Origin: Flavobacteriales bacterium UBA7612
Lineage (GTDB): Bacteria > Bacteroidota > Bacteroidia > Flavobacteriales > Weeksellaceae
Length of the DNA stretch: 12,250 bases
NCBI GenBank assembly: GCA_002484335.1
Contig: DLJQ01000019.1
Span: forward strand, 1-12,250
Reading direction: 5' to 3'
In this document: in pieces, positions 1-6,291 of the stretch
Layout of the letters: the number at the start of each line of letters is the position of its first letter
Position numbering within the stretch: position 1 is the stretch's first letter
Notes under the pieces: generated by a model
What the model was told of the DNA's origin: nothing
The model's input: the letters and a program-made list of their open reading frames with translations, nothing else
Databases searched by the model: none
Made by a program: the position numbers and the translations under genes

Positions 1-237
1 GGTCAATTATGGATTAAAATATTTCCAGATAAACCAATTACTAAGAAACCAGCAGAGGTACGTATGGGTAAAGGTAAAGGTGCTCCAGAATACTGGGTTG
101 CTCCTGTACAACCAGGTCGTATCTTATTCGAAGTAGGAGGTGTGCCATTAGAGGTTGCAACTGAAGCATTGCGTTTAGCAGCTCAGAAATTACCTGTTAA
201 GACTAAGTTTATCGTTGCACGTGATTTCCAAAATTAA
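1..237 (+). CDS. rplP: 50S ribosomal protein L16 (C-terminal part)
   Basis: The window opens in frame inside this gene; the last 78 codons and the TAA stop are present and the N-terminus lies upstream. The visible part carries the L16 features K-P-A-E-V-R-M-G-K-G-K-G-A-P-E, then W-V-A-P-V-x-P-G-R-I-L-F-E, and the final A-x-x-K-L-P-V-K-T-K-F-I. L16 binds 23S rRNA near the peptidyl-transferase centre and the A-site tRNA elbow, and is a late assembly protein of the 50S subunit. rpmC follows after 24 bases, as is standard for the S10 cluster. Identity is clear from sequence and neighbours. Confidence 0.97.
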   Translation, partial: GQLWIKIFPDKPITKKPAEVRMGKGKGAPEYWVAPVQPGRILFEVGGVPLEVATEALRLAAQKLPVKTKFIVARDFQN

Positions 238-261
238 TTATTTTCAAAAAATTAAGAAAAA

Positions 262-450
262 ATGAAAGCAGCAGATATTAGAAATCTAAGTGTTGAGGAG
301 TTACAAGCTAAAATAGCTGAAGAACAAGCAAATTACGATCAATTAAAATTGACTAATGCAGTTTCTCCTGTAGCAAATCCAATCGGTATTAGAGACTTAC
401 GTAGAACAATTGCTCGTTTGAATACCGTATTAAACGAAAAACAATCATAA
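262..450 (+). CDS. rpmC: 50S ribosomal protein L29
   Basis: A 62-residue protein, the usual L29 length. It shows the expected helical hairpin: an N-terminal helix (about residues 3-32, S-V-E-E-L-Q-A-K-I-A-E-E) and a second helix with the conserved R-R-T-I-A-R-L-N-T (about 47-55), preceded by a short N-P-x-x-I turn. L29 sits at the exit of the peptide tunnel and, with L23, helps dock the signal recognition particle and trigger factor. There is no Shine-Dalgarno sequence. The start is preceded by an A-rich leader (246-259) whose 14 bases recur at the same distance before rplF. It lies between rplP and rpsQ as in most bacteria. Confidence 0.97.
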   Translation: MKAADIRNLSVEELQAKIAEEQANYDQLKLTNAVSPVANPIGIRDLRRTIARLNTVLNEKQS

Positions 451-466
451 CAGTAATCTGTAACTG

Positions 467-721
467 ATGGAAAGAAAATTAAGAAAAGAAAGAGTTGGTT
501 TAGTTACTTCAAACAAAATGGAAAAAACCATTGTTGTAGCTGAAACTAAGAAACAAAAGCACCCATTCTATGGGAAATTCGTTTTAAAAACGAAGAAATA
601 TACAGCGCACGACGAAAATAATGAGTGTAACGAAGGTGACACTGTGCGTATCATGGAAACTCGTCCTTTGTCTAAAAGCAAAAGATGGAGATTAGTAGAA
701 ATCATTGAAAGAGCTAAATAA
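467..721 (+). CDS. rpsQ: 30S ribosomal protein S17
   Basis: An 84-residue OB-fold protein, normal length for S17. The N-terminal R-K-x-R-V-G-L-V-T-S-N-K-M-x-K-T-I-V-V strand region (about residues 6-25), the basic K-K-x-K-H-P-x-Y-G-K segment and the C-terminal E-G-D-T-V-R-I-M-E-T-R-P-L-S-K-x-K-R-W (about 56-75) are the family signature. S17 is a primary 16S rRNA binder in the body of the 30S subunit. It starts 16 bases after rpmC and ends 8 bases before rplN, so it is surely co-transcribed with them. Confidence 0.97.
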   Translation: MERKLRKERVGLVTSNKMEKTIVVAETKKQKHPFYGKFVLKTKKYTAHDENNECNEGDTVRIMETRPLSKSKRWRLVEIIERAK

Positions 722-729
722 TATAAGTT

Positions 730-1098
730 ATGTTACAACAAGAATCTAGATTAAAAGTTGCAGATAACACAGGAGCTCGTGAAGCATTAGTAATCCGCGT
801 TTTAGGTGGTACTAAAAGAAGATACGCATCAGTAGGTGACAAAATCGTAGTTGCGATCAAAGAAGCTACACCTTCAGGAAACGTTAAAAAAGGTGCTGTA
901 TCAAAAGCTGTTGTAGTTAGAACTAAAAAAGAAGTTCGTAGAAAAGACGGTTCATATATCCGTTTCGACGATAATGCATGTGTATTATTGAACACTCAAG
1001 GAGAAATGCGTGGAACTCGTGTATTCGGTCCAGTTGCTCGTGAGTTACGTGATAAAGAATATATGAAAATTGTATCATTAGCCCCAGAGGTATTATAA
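730..1098 (+). CDS. rplN: 50S ribosomal protein L14
   Basis: At 122 residues this is the exact usual length of L14. The start M-L-Q-Q-E-S-R-L-K-V-A-D-N-T-G-A-R and the segment K-D-G-S-Y-I-R-F-D-D-N-A-C-V-L-L (about 74-89) match the conserved L14 patterns, and the protein ends with the family's I-V-S-L-A-P-E-V-L. L14 lies on the 50S subunit interface, contacts 16S helix 14 (bridge B8) and L19, and is the docking site of the silencing factor RsfS. rplX starts 9 bases downstream. In E. coli this gene opens the spc operon; here no promoter is visible before it, so it appears to be read through from the S10 genes. Confidence 0.97.
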   Translation: MLQQESRLKVADNTGAREALVIRVLGGTKRRYASVGDKIVVAIKEATPSGNVKKGAVSKAVVVRTKKEVRRKDGSYIRFDDNACVLLNTQGEMRGTRVFGPVARELRDKEYMKIVSLAPEVL

Positions 1099-1107
1099 TA
1101 TAACAAC

Positions 1108-1422
1108 ATGGCAAAGTTAAAAATTAAAAAAGGAGACAAAGTAGTCGTTTTATCAGGTTCTTCAAAAGGACAAACTGGTACTGTGTTACGCGTATTCCCT
1201 GACAAAGCTAAAGCTATCGTTGAAGGGGTTAATATCGCAAAAAAACGTATAAAGCCAAGCGCACAAAATCCACAAGGTGGAGTTGTAGAAAAAGAAGCTC
1301 AAATCTATTTATGTAAATTGGCTTTAGTAGATCCTGAAACTGGAAAAGCAACGAAAGTAGCTATCAAAGAAGAAGGAGGGAAAAAAGTAAGAATTGCTAA
1401 AAAATCAGGTAAAGCTATTTAA
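1108..1422 (+). CDS. rplX: 50S ribosomal protein L24
   Basis: A 104-residue protein with an N-terminal KOW motif (about residues 6-33: K-G-D-K-V-V-V-L-S-G-S-S-K-G-Q-T-G-T-V) typical of L24. Further family marks are V-E-G-V-N-I-A-K-K-R-I-K-P and Q-G-G-V-V-E-K-E-A-Q-I. L24 is one of the two proteins that start 50S assembly by binding the 5' domain of 23S rRNA, and it lines the tunnel exit. The stop is separated from the rplE start by only 2 bases, suggesting translational coupling. In E. coli the S8 repressor site lies at the start of rplE; I see no comparable stem here. Confidence 0.97.
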   Translation: MAKLKIKKGDKVVVLSGSSKGQTGTVLRVFPDKAKAIVEGVNIAKKRIKPSAQNPQGGVVEKEAQIYLCKLALVDPETGKATKVAIKEEGGKKVRIAKKSGKAI

Positions 1423-1424
1423 GA

Positions 1425-1988
1425 ATGAGTACAACTACATACACACCTCGTCCGCAGGTTAAATATAAAGAAGAGATTGTAGCTGCTCTTAAAGAAGAGT
1501 TCGCTTACAAATCTATTATGCAAGTTCCTAAATTAGAGAAAATCGTTTTATCTCAAGGTTTAGGTGCTGCTACAGCTGATAAAAAAATCGTTGATTACGC
1601 TATCGAAGAGTTAGAATTAATCACAGGTCAAAAAGCAGTAGCTACTATTTCTAAGAAAGATGAAGCAGCTTTCAAATTACGTAAAGGAATGCCAATTGGT
1701 GCTAAAGTTACTTTACGTGGTGAGAAAATGTACGAATTCTTAGATCGTTTAGTATCTTCTGCATTACCACGTGTACGTGATTTTAACGGAATTTCTTCTA
1801 CAGGTTTCGACGGTAGAGGTAACTATAACTTAGGTGTTAAAGAACAAATTATCTTCCCTGAAATTAATATTGATAGAATCAAAAAAATTCAAGGTTTAGA
1901 TATTACTTTTGTAACATCTGCGAATACTGATAAAGAAGCGAAAGCTTTATTATCTAAATTTGGATTACCATTTACTAAAGAAAAATAA
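1425..1988 (+). CDS. rplE: 50S ribosomal protein L5
   Basis: A 187-residue protein, slightly longer than the E. coli protein (179) through an N-terminal extension rich in T and P. It carries L-E-K-I-V-L-S-Q-G-L-G (about 37-47), the I-T-G-Q-K-A-V-A-T-I-S-K-K segment and K-L-R-K-G-M-P-I-G-A-K-V-T-L-R-G, all diagnostic for L5. The C-terminal part holds R-V-R-D-F-N-G-I-S and G-N-Y-N-L-G-V-K-E-Q-I-I-F-P-E-I. L5 binds 5S rRNA in the central protuberance and touches the P-site tRNA. rpsN follows after 6 bases. Confidence 0.97.
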   Translation: MSTTTYTPRPQVKYKEEIVAALKEEFAYKSIMQVPKLEKIVLSQGLGAATADKKIVDYAIEELELITGQKAVATISKKDEAAFKLRKGMPIGAKVTLRGEKMYEFLDRLVSSALPRVRDFNGISSTGFDGRGNYNLGVKEQIIFPEINIDRIKKIQGLDITFVTSANTDKEAKALLSKFGLPFTKEK

Positions 1989-1994
1989 GAAGTC

Positions 1995-2264
1995 ATGGCT
2001 AAAGAATCAATGAAAGCGCGTGAGCGCAAAAGAGAAGCATTAGTTGCTAAGTATGCTGCGAAAAGAACTGCTTTATTAGAAGCTGGTGATTACGAAGCAT
2101 TACAAAAATTACCTAAAAACGCTTCTCCTGTACGTTTACACAACCGTTGTAAATTAACAGGTCGTCCAAGAGGATACATGAGAACTTTCGGGATCTCTCG
2201 TGTAACTTTCCGTGAAATGGCGAACGAAGGGTTAATCCCAGGTGTTAAAAAAGCTTCTTGGTAA
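1995..2264 (+). CDS. rpsN: 30S ribosomal protein S14, zinc-free long form
   Basis: An 89-residue S14 of the long, zinc-free class: the two CxxC pairs of the short zinc-binding form are missing (only one Cys, in N-R-C-K-L-T-G-R-P-R-G-Y), and the spacer between the N-terminal helices and the core is present. The C-terminus I-S-R-V-T-F-R-E-M-A-x-x-G-x-I-P-G-V-K-K-A-S-W is the standard ending. S14 sits in the 30S head and is needed late in head assembly. It is the last gene before the superoperon is interrupted: a terminator begins 26 bases after the stop, and rpsH, its normal neighbour, is 4.2 kb away. Confidence 0.97.
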   Translation: MAKESMKARERKREALVAKYAAKRTALLEAGDYEALQKLPKNASPVRLHNRCKLTGRPRGYMRTFGISRVTFREMANEGLIPGVKKASW

Positions 2265-2290
2265 TATTTTATCAATAAGTTATTAAATAT

Positions 2291-2323
2291 AAAATCCCTT
2301 ACACATGTGTAAGGGATTTTTTT
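2291..2323 (+). terminator. Rho-independent terminator after rpsN, perfect palindrome
   Basis: Positions 2291-2320 form a perfect 30-bp inverted repeat: a 13-bp stem (AAAATCCCTTACA) closed by a CATG tetraloop. On the + strand the stem runs into seven T residues (2317-2323), the classic intrinsic terminator. Because the repeat is symmetric, the minus strand reads the same stem followed by ATTTTATATTT, a weaker T-rich tail, so it may also stop transcripts of the convergent thiamine operon that ends at 2445. This would end the rplP-rpsN transcript. Confidence 0.9.
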
Positions 2324-2372
2324 GTTTAATAATGAGTATACTTTTAGTTGGGCAATTGCTTTGCACAGTGAT

Positions 2373-2420
2373 TTATTGCTATATTTTTATAAAAGGATAT
2401 CGCTTCAATCACTATTGCAA
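2373..2420 (+). repeat. Intergenic repeat, left copy flanking the thiamine island
   Basis: The core 2391-2418 (AAAAGGAT, then CTTCAATC, then CTATTGC) matches 6315-6343 at 25 of 29 aligned positions including one gap. The preceding 16 bases (2373-2388) match 6292-6307 at 12 of 16. The middle can fold (TTTTATAAAA), as in the other copy. The remaining bases 2324-2372 and 2421-2444 are AT-rich and show no gene. Recalled knowledge, not checked: similar motifs with CTTCAATC recur between genes in Flavobacterium genomes. Confidence 0.65.
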
Positions 2421-2444
2421 ATTCATATTTATAAAAAAAAATAA

Positions 2445-3089
2445 TTAAGTTTTAATTTCTATTAATTTATAGATATCGTTAAGATTATCAATATAATTTT
2501 TTTCATTTACATAATTTTCATTTTTATAAATCAAACAATTTATTCCTGCATTTTTTGCAGTTTGTATTCCAGTTGTAGAATCTTCTATTATTATAACTTC
2601 ATTTTTCAGTCGGTTTGTTTTTTCTAATGCTTTCAGATAACCCTCTGGATTTGGTTTTCCTTTTTTTACATCGTCGGCTGATATAGTATCATCAAAATAG
2701 TTGGATAGATTAAATTCTTGAAATGCATAATCAATCTGCTGTCTAGATGAATTGGAAACAAGAATGATTTGAATATGATTCGATTTTAATGTTTTTAATA
2801 CATCTATTGCTTGTTCGTTTAGTTTTATATGGTCATGAAAATTATCGGTATAGAATTTTTCTGTCCAGTGTATAATGTCTTGGTATAAATGTTTTGTAAA
2901 ACGTTGTTGATGTTGTAACATTATTTCAATAGCTTCATGAGTAGTGAAATTAATTCCATCATTTTTCAACAATGGTGTAACGTCTAATTGATATGTTTTT
3001 ATCACTTTGTTGAATAAATTTTCCCAAAATGATAAACTGTCGACAATAACGCCGTCAAAATCAAAAAATACAGCTTTTATCTTTTCCAT
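2445..3089 (-). CDS. HAD-family phosphatase, beta-phosphoglucomutase-like, of the thiamine operon
   Basis: A 214-residue class I HAD hydrolase. All four motifs are visible: motif I F-F-D-F-D-G-V-I-V-D-S (nucleophile D10, acid/base D12), motif II L-V-S-N-S-S (S112), motif III K-K-G-K-P-N-P (K145), motif IV I-I-E-D-S-T-T-G-I (E169, D170). The helical insert between motifs I and II is a C1 cap, so small phosphorylated metabolites are likely substrates. I chose ATG at 3089; a TTG 27 bases upstream would overlap tenA further and add nothing conserved. It overlaps tenA by 13 bases and is last in the operon. Inference: thiamine monophosphate or HMP phosphate phosphatase; a sugar-phosphate phosphatase or mutase is also possible. 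Codons are more AT-biased than in the ribosomal genes. Confidence 0.85.
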   Translation of the reverse strand: MEKIKAVFFDFDGVIVDSLSFWENLFNKVIKTYQLDVTPLLKNDGINFTTHEAIEIMLQHQQRFTKHLYQDIIHWTEKFYTDNFHDHIKLNEQAIDVLKTLKSNHIQIILVSNSSRQQIDYAFQEFNLSNYFDDTISADDVKKGKPNPEGYLKALEKTNRLKNEVIIIEDSTTGIQTAKNAGINCLIYKNENYVNEKNYIDNLNDIYKLIEIKT

Positions 3090-3736
3090 GTAATTGTATT
3101 GTATGCTGCATTCCAAAATAGGAATTCTAATTCACTTGCTTTTGTAAAGGCTTCTAGCATTTGTGTACGAACTGTAGTTGTAGTTTTTTCAGCAATGATA
3201 TCTACATAATTTATTGCTTTGGTTACTCCATCAGCGAACTCTTCGCCACTATATGTTTCTATCCATTTGTTGTAGGGATTATTATTTTCTGTTTGATTTT
3301 TTAAAATTTCATCACCGACTTTTTTATAAATCCAAAAACATGGTAAAATAGATGCCACTGCAACCTCTATAGAATCAAAAGCAAATGTACTTTTTAGGAA
3401 ATGGGTATAGTGATGGCATATAGGTTCTATTTCTATTTTCAGATTTTTTTCTAGACCAAAAAGTTCAAAATAATATTCGTGTAAGGCACGTTCTACAATA
3501 AGAGCATTTTTTCCAAAATCAAAAAAATCTATCGCTTGCTGATTATCTTCTAACTTGGAACCAATAGCTGCTAACACTCTACCAAAATGTTCCAGATATT
3601 TTGCATCCTGCATCATATAGTATTGAAATTTTTCTATTGGTAATTTTCCGTTTTGCAATTCGGTAATAAACGGCATTACTAGAATATCATTATAAATTGG
3701 AGTTATTTGCTCCCAAGCTTCAGTTGTAAATTTCAT
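3077..3736 (-). CDS. tenA: Aminopyrimidine aminohydrolase TenA (thiaminase II)
   Basis: A 219-residue all-helical TenA protein of the cysteine class. Residues that align with the B. subtilis active site are visible: D44 and Y47 in Y-Y-M-M-Q-D-A-K-Y-L, the nucleophile C133 in L-P-C-F-W-I-Y-K-K-V-G, and E204 in E-x-E-F-L-F-W. TenA hydrolyses 4-amino-5-aminomethyl-2-methylpyrimidine, a breakdown product of thiamine, to the HMP pyrimidine, and more slowly cleaves thiamine itself; it acts in the cytoplasm. It overlaps thiD, the next enzyme for HMP, by 17 bases and the HAD gene by 13. Length and motifs are normal, so it should be active. Confidence 0.95.
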   Translation of the reverse strand: MKFTTEAWEQITPIYNDILVMPFITELQNGKLPIEKFQYYMMQDAKYLEHFGRVLAAIGSKLEDNQQAIDFFDFGKNALIVERALHEYYFELFGLEKNLKIEIEPICHHYTHFLKSTFAFDSIEVAVASILPCFWIYKKVGDEILKNQTENNNPYNKWIETYSGEEFADGVTKAINYVDIIAEKTTTTVRTQMLEAFTKASELEFLFWNAAYNTITWKR

Positions 3737-4559
3737 TTGTTTTTAATTTTTGAGGGTTGAATAGATGGTTTAATGGTCCATTGCCTTTACCTATGATTAA
3801 ATCTTTGCTTCCATATATAGCTTGTTCTACATACTCTTGTGCAAGTTTTACACTTTCTTTAAGTGGATGTCCTATGGCAAGGTTGGAAGCAATTGCTGAT
3901 GATAGAGTACAACCAGAACCATGTGTGTTTTTGGTAATTATTTTTGTAGAAGTAAATGTAGTAGTTGACTTGTTTTGCTGAAATAAGTAACTTATTAATT
4001 CCTTTTGTTCTAAATGTCCACCCTTTATTAGAACATTTTTACAATTGAGGTTCAGTATTTTTTCTCCGGCAATTAACATTAGTTCAGTTGTGTTTATTGT
4101 TTCATTGACTAAAATACTAGCTTCGTTTAGGTTTGGAGTAATAATGGTTGCTATAGGAAATAAATTTTCTATACATGCTAGTATAGTATCATCTTTTATT
4201 AATTGATGTCCACTTGTAGAAACCATAACAGGGTCAAAAACAATAGGACCGTTATAATGTTTCAGTTCATCAGCAATAATTTCTACTAATTCTATACTAT
4301 GTACCATTCCAATTTTTATAGCATCGGGATATATATCATCTAGAATAGATTTTATTTGTTCGCGTATTGCATTTGCTGGTAGTTCATAAATATTTTTTAC
4401 TCCAGTAGTATTTTGTATAGGTAATGCTGTTAATACATTGGTTGCATAACAACCATGTGCAGAAATAGTTTTTGTATCGGCTTGTATTCCTGCACCACCA
4501 CTTCCGTCGAAACCAGCAATACTAAGAACACTTATAGGTTTATGAATAACTGTTTTCAT
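3720..4559 (-). CDS. thiD: Hydroxymethylpyrimidine/phosphomethylpyrimidine kinase ThiD
   Basis: A 279-residue ribokinase-fold enzyme that phosphorylates HMP and then HMP phosphate to HMP diphosphate. Motifs in order: A-G-F-D-G-S-G-G-A-G-I-Q-A-D (residues 15-28), T-A-L-P-I-Q-N-T (44-51, pyrimidine pocket), D-P-V-M-V-S-T-S-G (109-117), T-P-N-L-N-E-A (141-147) and the anion-hole loop T-H-G-S-G-C-T-L-S-S-A-I-A with C217. The family usually has G-T-G-C or G-S-G-C here, so the loop is intact. It is a stand-alone ThiD, not fused to ThiE, and overlaps thiE by 20 bases upstream and tenA by 17 downstream. The ending is slightly longer than in E. coli (266 residues). Confidence 0.95.
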   Translation of the reverse strand: MKTVIHKPISVLSIAGFDGSGGAGIQADTKTISAHGCYATNVLTALPIQNTTGVKNIYELPANAIREQIKSILDDIYPDAIKIGMVHSIELVEIIADELKHYNGPIVFDPVMVSTSGHQLIKDDTILACIENLFPIATIITPNLNEASILVNETINTTELMLIAGEKILNLNCKNVLIKGGHLEQKELISYLFQQNKSTTTFTSTKIITKNTHGSGCTLSSAIASNLAIGHPLKESVKLAQEYVEQAIYGSKDLIIGKGNGPLNHLFNPQKLKTNEIYN

Positions 4560-5184
4560 GGATAATTTGTTTTAATTGTTGAGCAGATTTTAGAGGATTT
4601 TTGCTTGCACAAATAGCAGAAACAACAGCAATACTATCAGCACCTGCTTGTATAACTTGAGCAATATTTCCTTTATTAATTCCGCCAATTGCAATTAGTG
4701 GTTTGTCTGTTTTAGATTTTAAAAATTGTAAACCGTCTAAATCCCATTGCGAAAGAGAGTTTGTTTTTGTTGGAGTAGGATAGATTCCTACTCCCAAGTG
4801 TTGTACAAATTCCAATTCTTCTGGAATTAGTTGATCTATGGTTTCAATTGACCAACCAATAGTTTTAGGAGCTTTTGGGTTTTTATTAATTTCTGAAGGT
4901 TTGTGATCGGTTTGCCCAACATGTATTCCAAAACTTTTTATTTCTATTGCAATTTCTACAGAATCGTTGATTATTAGAGGTATGTTGTAATGATTTGTTA
5001 ACTTTTTTAAATCATTGGCTTTTTGTAAAAATGTATCGAAATTAGAATCTTTTTCTCTTAACTGTATAATGTCAACTCCGCCTAAAATAGCTTGTTCAGC
5101 AACTTCTAACCAAGGTAAGTGTGTACAATCTTTTTCTGAAATTACTAAATACAACGGATAAGGAAAATTAGGATTAATCTTCAT
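4540..5184 (-). CDS. thiE: Thiamine-phosphate synthase ThiE
   Basis: A 214-residue TIM-barrel enzyme that couples HMP diphosphate with thiazole phosphate to give thiamine monophosphate. Visible sites: Q-L-R-E-K (41-45, diphosphate binding), I-N-D (72-74), H-V-G-Q-T-D (88-93, metal ligands), S112, P-T-P-T-K (136-140), and the phosphate-binding I-A-I-G-G-I-N (164-170) and G-A-D-S-I-A-V-V-S-A-I (181-191). One oddity: the strand before P-T-P-T-K reads G-V-G-I-Y, whereas the usual form is G-x-G-P-[IV]-[FY], so one residue (the Pro) seems to be missing. All catalytic residues remain, so I expect activity. It overlaps thiM by 11 bases. Confidence 0.94.
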   Translation of the reverse strand: MKINPNFPYPLYLVISEKDCTHLPWLEVAEQAILGGVDIIQLREKDSNFDTFLQKANDLKKLTNHYNIPLIINDSVEIAIEIKSFGIHVGQTDHKPSEINKNPKAPKTIGWSIETIDQLIPEELEFVQHLGVGIYPTPTKTNSLSQWDLDGLQFLKSKTDKPLIAIGGINKGNIAQVIQAGADSIAVVSAICASKNPLKSAQQLKQIIHENSYS

Positions 5185-5977
5185 ATTTATTGATTTTTAA
5201 GTGTTTTTTTATATCATTTTCAGAAAGATGATATAGACAATCTAATAAATTTGTTTGTAAGCTTCCAGGTCCAGTGCTTCTCAGTTGTGCTAACTCTCCG
5301 GCTAAACTAAAAAGTGACATGCCACTAAGAGCTTCTATAAATGAATTTTCATTAAGCCCAATAAAAGCACCAATTACTGCGGTTGCCGAACAGCCCAAAC
5401 CTGTAACTTTGGTCATCATTTCGTGTCCGTTTTTTATTTCGTAAATTTCATCATTCGAAACAACAAAATCTGAAACGCCCGAGATACAAATAATTGCTCC
5501 TGTTTTTTGATTTATATTTTTTGCAGCATTAATTGCTTGAATGCTCTGATGAACACTATCAGCACCTTTTCCTTGTATGCTATCAAAAGAATCTAATGCC
5601 ATAATTTCCGAGGCATTTCCTCTAATTACAGTAGGACGATAAGTTAATAATTCTTTAAGAACATCATTTCTGAATGATGAAATTCCGGCAGCAACAGGAT
5701 CTAAAATCCAAGGTTTATTAATTTTATTCGCTTTTTTAGCCGCGATTAATTTACTTTCTGCCCAATACTCGTCAATTGTCCCGATATTTATAACGACAGA
5801 ATTTGCAATTTCTACTAAGTTTTTGACTTCTTTATGAGCATGAGCCATTGCAGGTGAAGCACCAATAGCCAAAAGAGCATTGGCTGAATTGTTCATAACT
5901 ACAAAATTTGTAATGTTATGTACTAAGGGATTTTTCTTGCGAACGAACAGCAAGTTTTCAATAATTTGATTTTCCAT
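5174..5977 (-). CDS. thiM: Hydroxyethylthiazole kinase ThiM
   Basis: A 267-residue ribokinase-fold kinase that phosphorylates the hydroxyethylthiazole alcohol for salvage. Motifs: P-L-V-H-N-I-T-N-F-V-V-M-N (17-29), A-L-L-A-I-G-A-S-P-A-M-A-H-A (34-47), L-D-P-V-A-A-G (92-98), I-R-G-N-A-S-E (118-124) and the catalytic loop T-G-L-G-C-S-A-T-A (192-200) with C196. I start at ATG 5977 rather than the in-frame TTG at 6007: the ATG begins where family proteins begin and it lies in a hairpin that makes sense as a control element. First gene of the operon, downstream of the TPP riboswitch. ThiM with TenA and without thiC, thiG or thiH nearby points to salvage rather than de novo synthesis. Confidence 0.95.
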   Translation of the reverse strand: MENQIIENLLFVRKKNPLVHNITNFVVMNNSANALLAIGASPAMAHAHKEVKNLVEIANSVVINIGTIDEYWAESKLIAAKKANKINKPWILDPVAAGISSFRNDVLKELLTYRPTVIRGNASEIMALDSFDSIQGKGADSVHQSIQAINAAKNINQKTGAIICISGVSDFVVSNDEIYEIKNGHEMMTKVTGLGCSATAVIGAFIGLNENSFIEALSGMSLFSLAGELAQLRSTGPGSLQTNLLDCLYHLSENDIKKHLKINKYED

Positions 5978-6012
5978 TAATTTATATTTAAAAAAATTAA
6001 TGGCCAAAGAGG
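5974..6012 (-). promoter_or_regulatory. Expression platform: hairpin burying the thiM start codon, plus anti-aptamer segment
   Basis: Read on the minus strand, 6003-5994 (CCATTAATTT) is perfectly complementary to 5983-5974 (AAATTAATGG), a 10-bp stem with a 10-base loop. The 3' arm contains the thiM ATG (5977-5975), so the hairpin would block initiation. Directly overlapping it, 6012-6001 (CCUCUUUGGCCA) can pair with the 5' strand of the riboswitch, 6129-6118 (UGGCUUUAGAGG), through UGGC/GCCA and AGAGG/CCUCU. The two pairings share bases 6003-6001 and are therefore in competition. Inferred logic: bound TPP frees the segment for the start-codon hairpin (off); without TPP the aptamer strand captures it (on). 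Confidence 0.6.
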
Positions 6013-6049
6013 AGAATTATATAAAAAATATAATTAATAAAAAGACATA

Positions 6050-6130
6050 TTGCTTTTCCCTACGTCAGTATGAACTGAATCAGGTTCTAAGAGTATTTCT
6101 CAATTCTTCACAGAATACCTCTAAAGCCAA
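6050..6130 (-). ncRNA. TPP riboswitch (thi-box) upstream of thiM
   Basis: On the minus strand the conserved thi-box parts are present in order. P1 pairs GCUUU (6127-6123) with AAAGC (6056-6052). P2 pairs the AGAG-GUAU side (6123 downward) with AUAC-UCU. P3 is UUCU-GUGA-AGAA. The pyrimidine-sensing UGAGA is at 6102-6098. ACCUGAU (6085-6079) begins P4, with UCAGU/ACUGA as P5, and the CGUAGGGA end is at 6064-6057. TPP riboswitches turn thiamine genes off when thiamine diphosphate is plentiful. P3 is very short, as in compact bacterial versions. Placement directly ahead of four thiamine genes supports the call. Confidence 0.95.
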
Positions 6131-6132
6131 TC

Positions 6133-6140
6133 CAAATATA
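6133..6140 (-). promoter_or_regulatory. Probable -7 promoter element of the thiamine operon
   Basis: The minus strand reads TATATTTG, an exact match to the Bacteroidota -7 consensus TAnnTTTG. It would place the transcript start near 6128-6125, at the first bases of riboswitch helix P1, which is just where a minimal leader should begin. No good TTG -33 box lies at the usual distance (the nearest TTG is only 12 bases upstream), so the promoter may be weak or rely on the -7 box. Confidence 0.6.
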
Positions 6141-6291
6141 AATATTATAAATCAATAAATAGAGACTAAAATTTATAAAATATATTAAAATAACTAGGTC
6201 TATTAAAAATGTTGAATAATAATTATTCTATATCTTACTATTTTACAAATTTTCTCAAAATAATTATGACAATACCTTCGGTCCGCGCTTT

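Noticed and set aside
714..1205. Minus-strand open frames across rplN and rplX
   Set aside because: Shadows of highly conserved genes; no leader, promoter or recognisable domain.
3087..3116. TTG start for the HAD gene
   Set aside because: It adds nine residues encoded inside tenA before the usual HAD strand; ATG 3089 places motif I at the normal distance from the N-terminus.
3757..3981. Open frame on the + strand opposite thiD
   Set aside because: It is the complement of conserved ThiD coding sequence and resembles no protein I know.
5975..6007. TTG start for thiM ten codons upstream of the chosen ATG
   Set aside because: The extra residues are not typical of ThiM, ATG 5977 fits the family start, and the TTG lies in the anti-aptamer segment.
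6015..6035. AU-only hairpin (8-bp arms, five-base loop) as riboswitch terminator
   Set aside because: On the minus strand it is followed by CTCCTC, not a U-run, and has no GC pairs; the start-codon hairpin is the better expression platform.
6214..6228. Near-palindrome GAATAAT-A-ATTATTC as an operator
   Set aside because: A 15-base AT palindrome is easily met by chance in this composition and it has no partner site.
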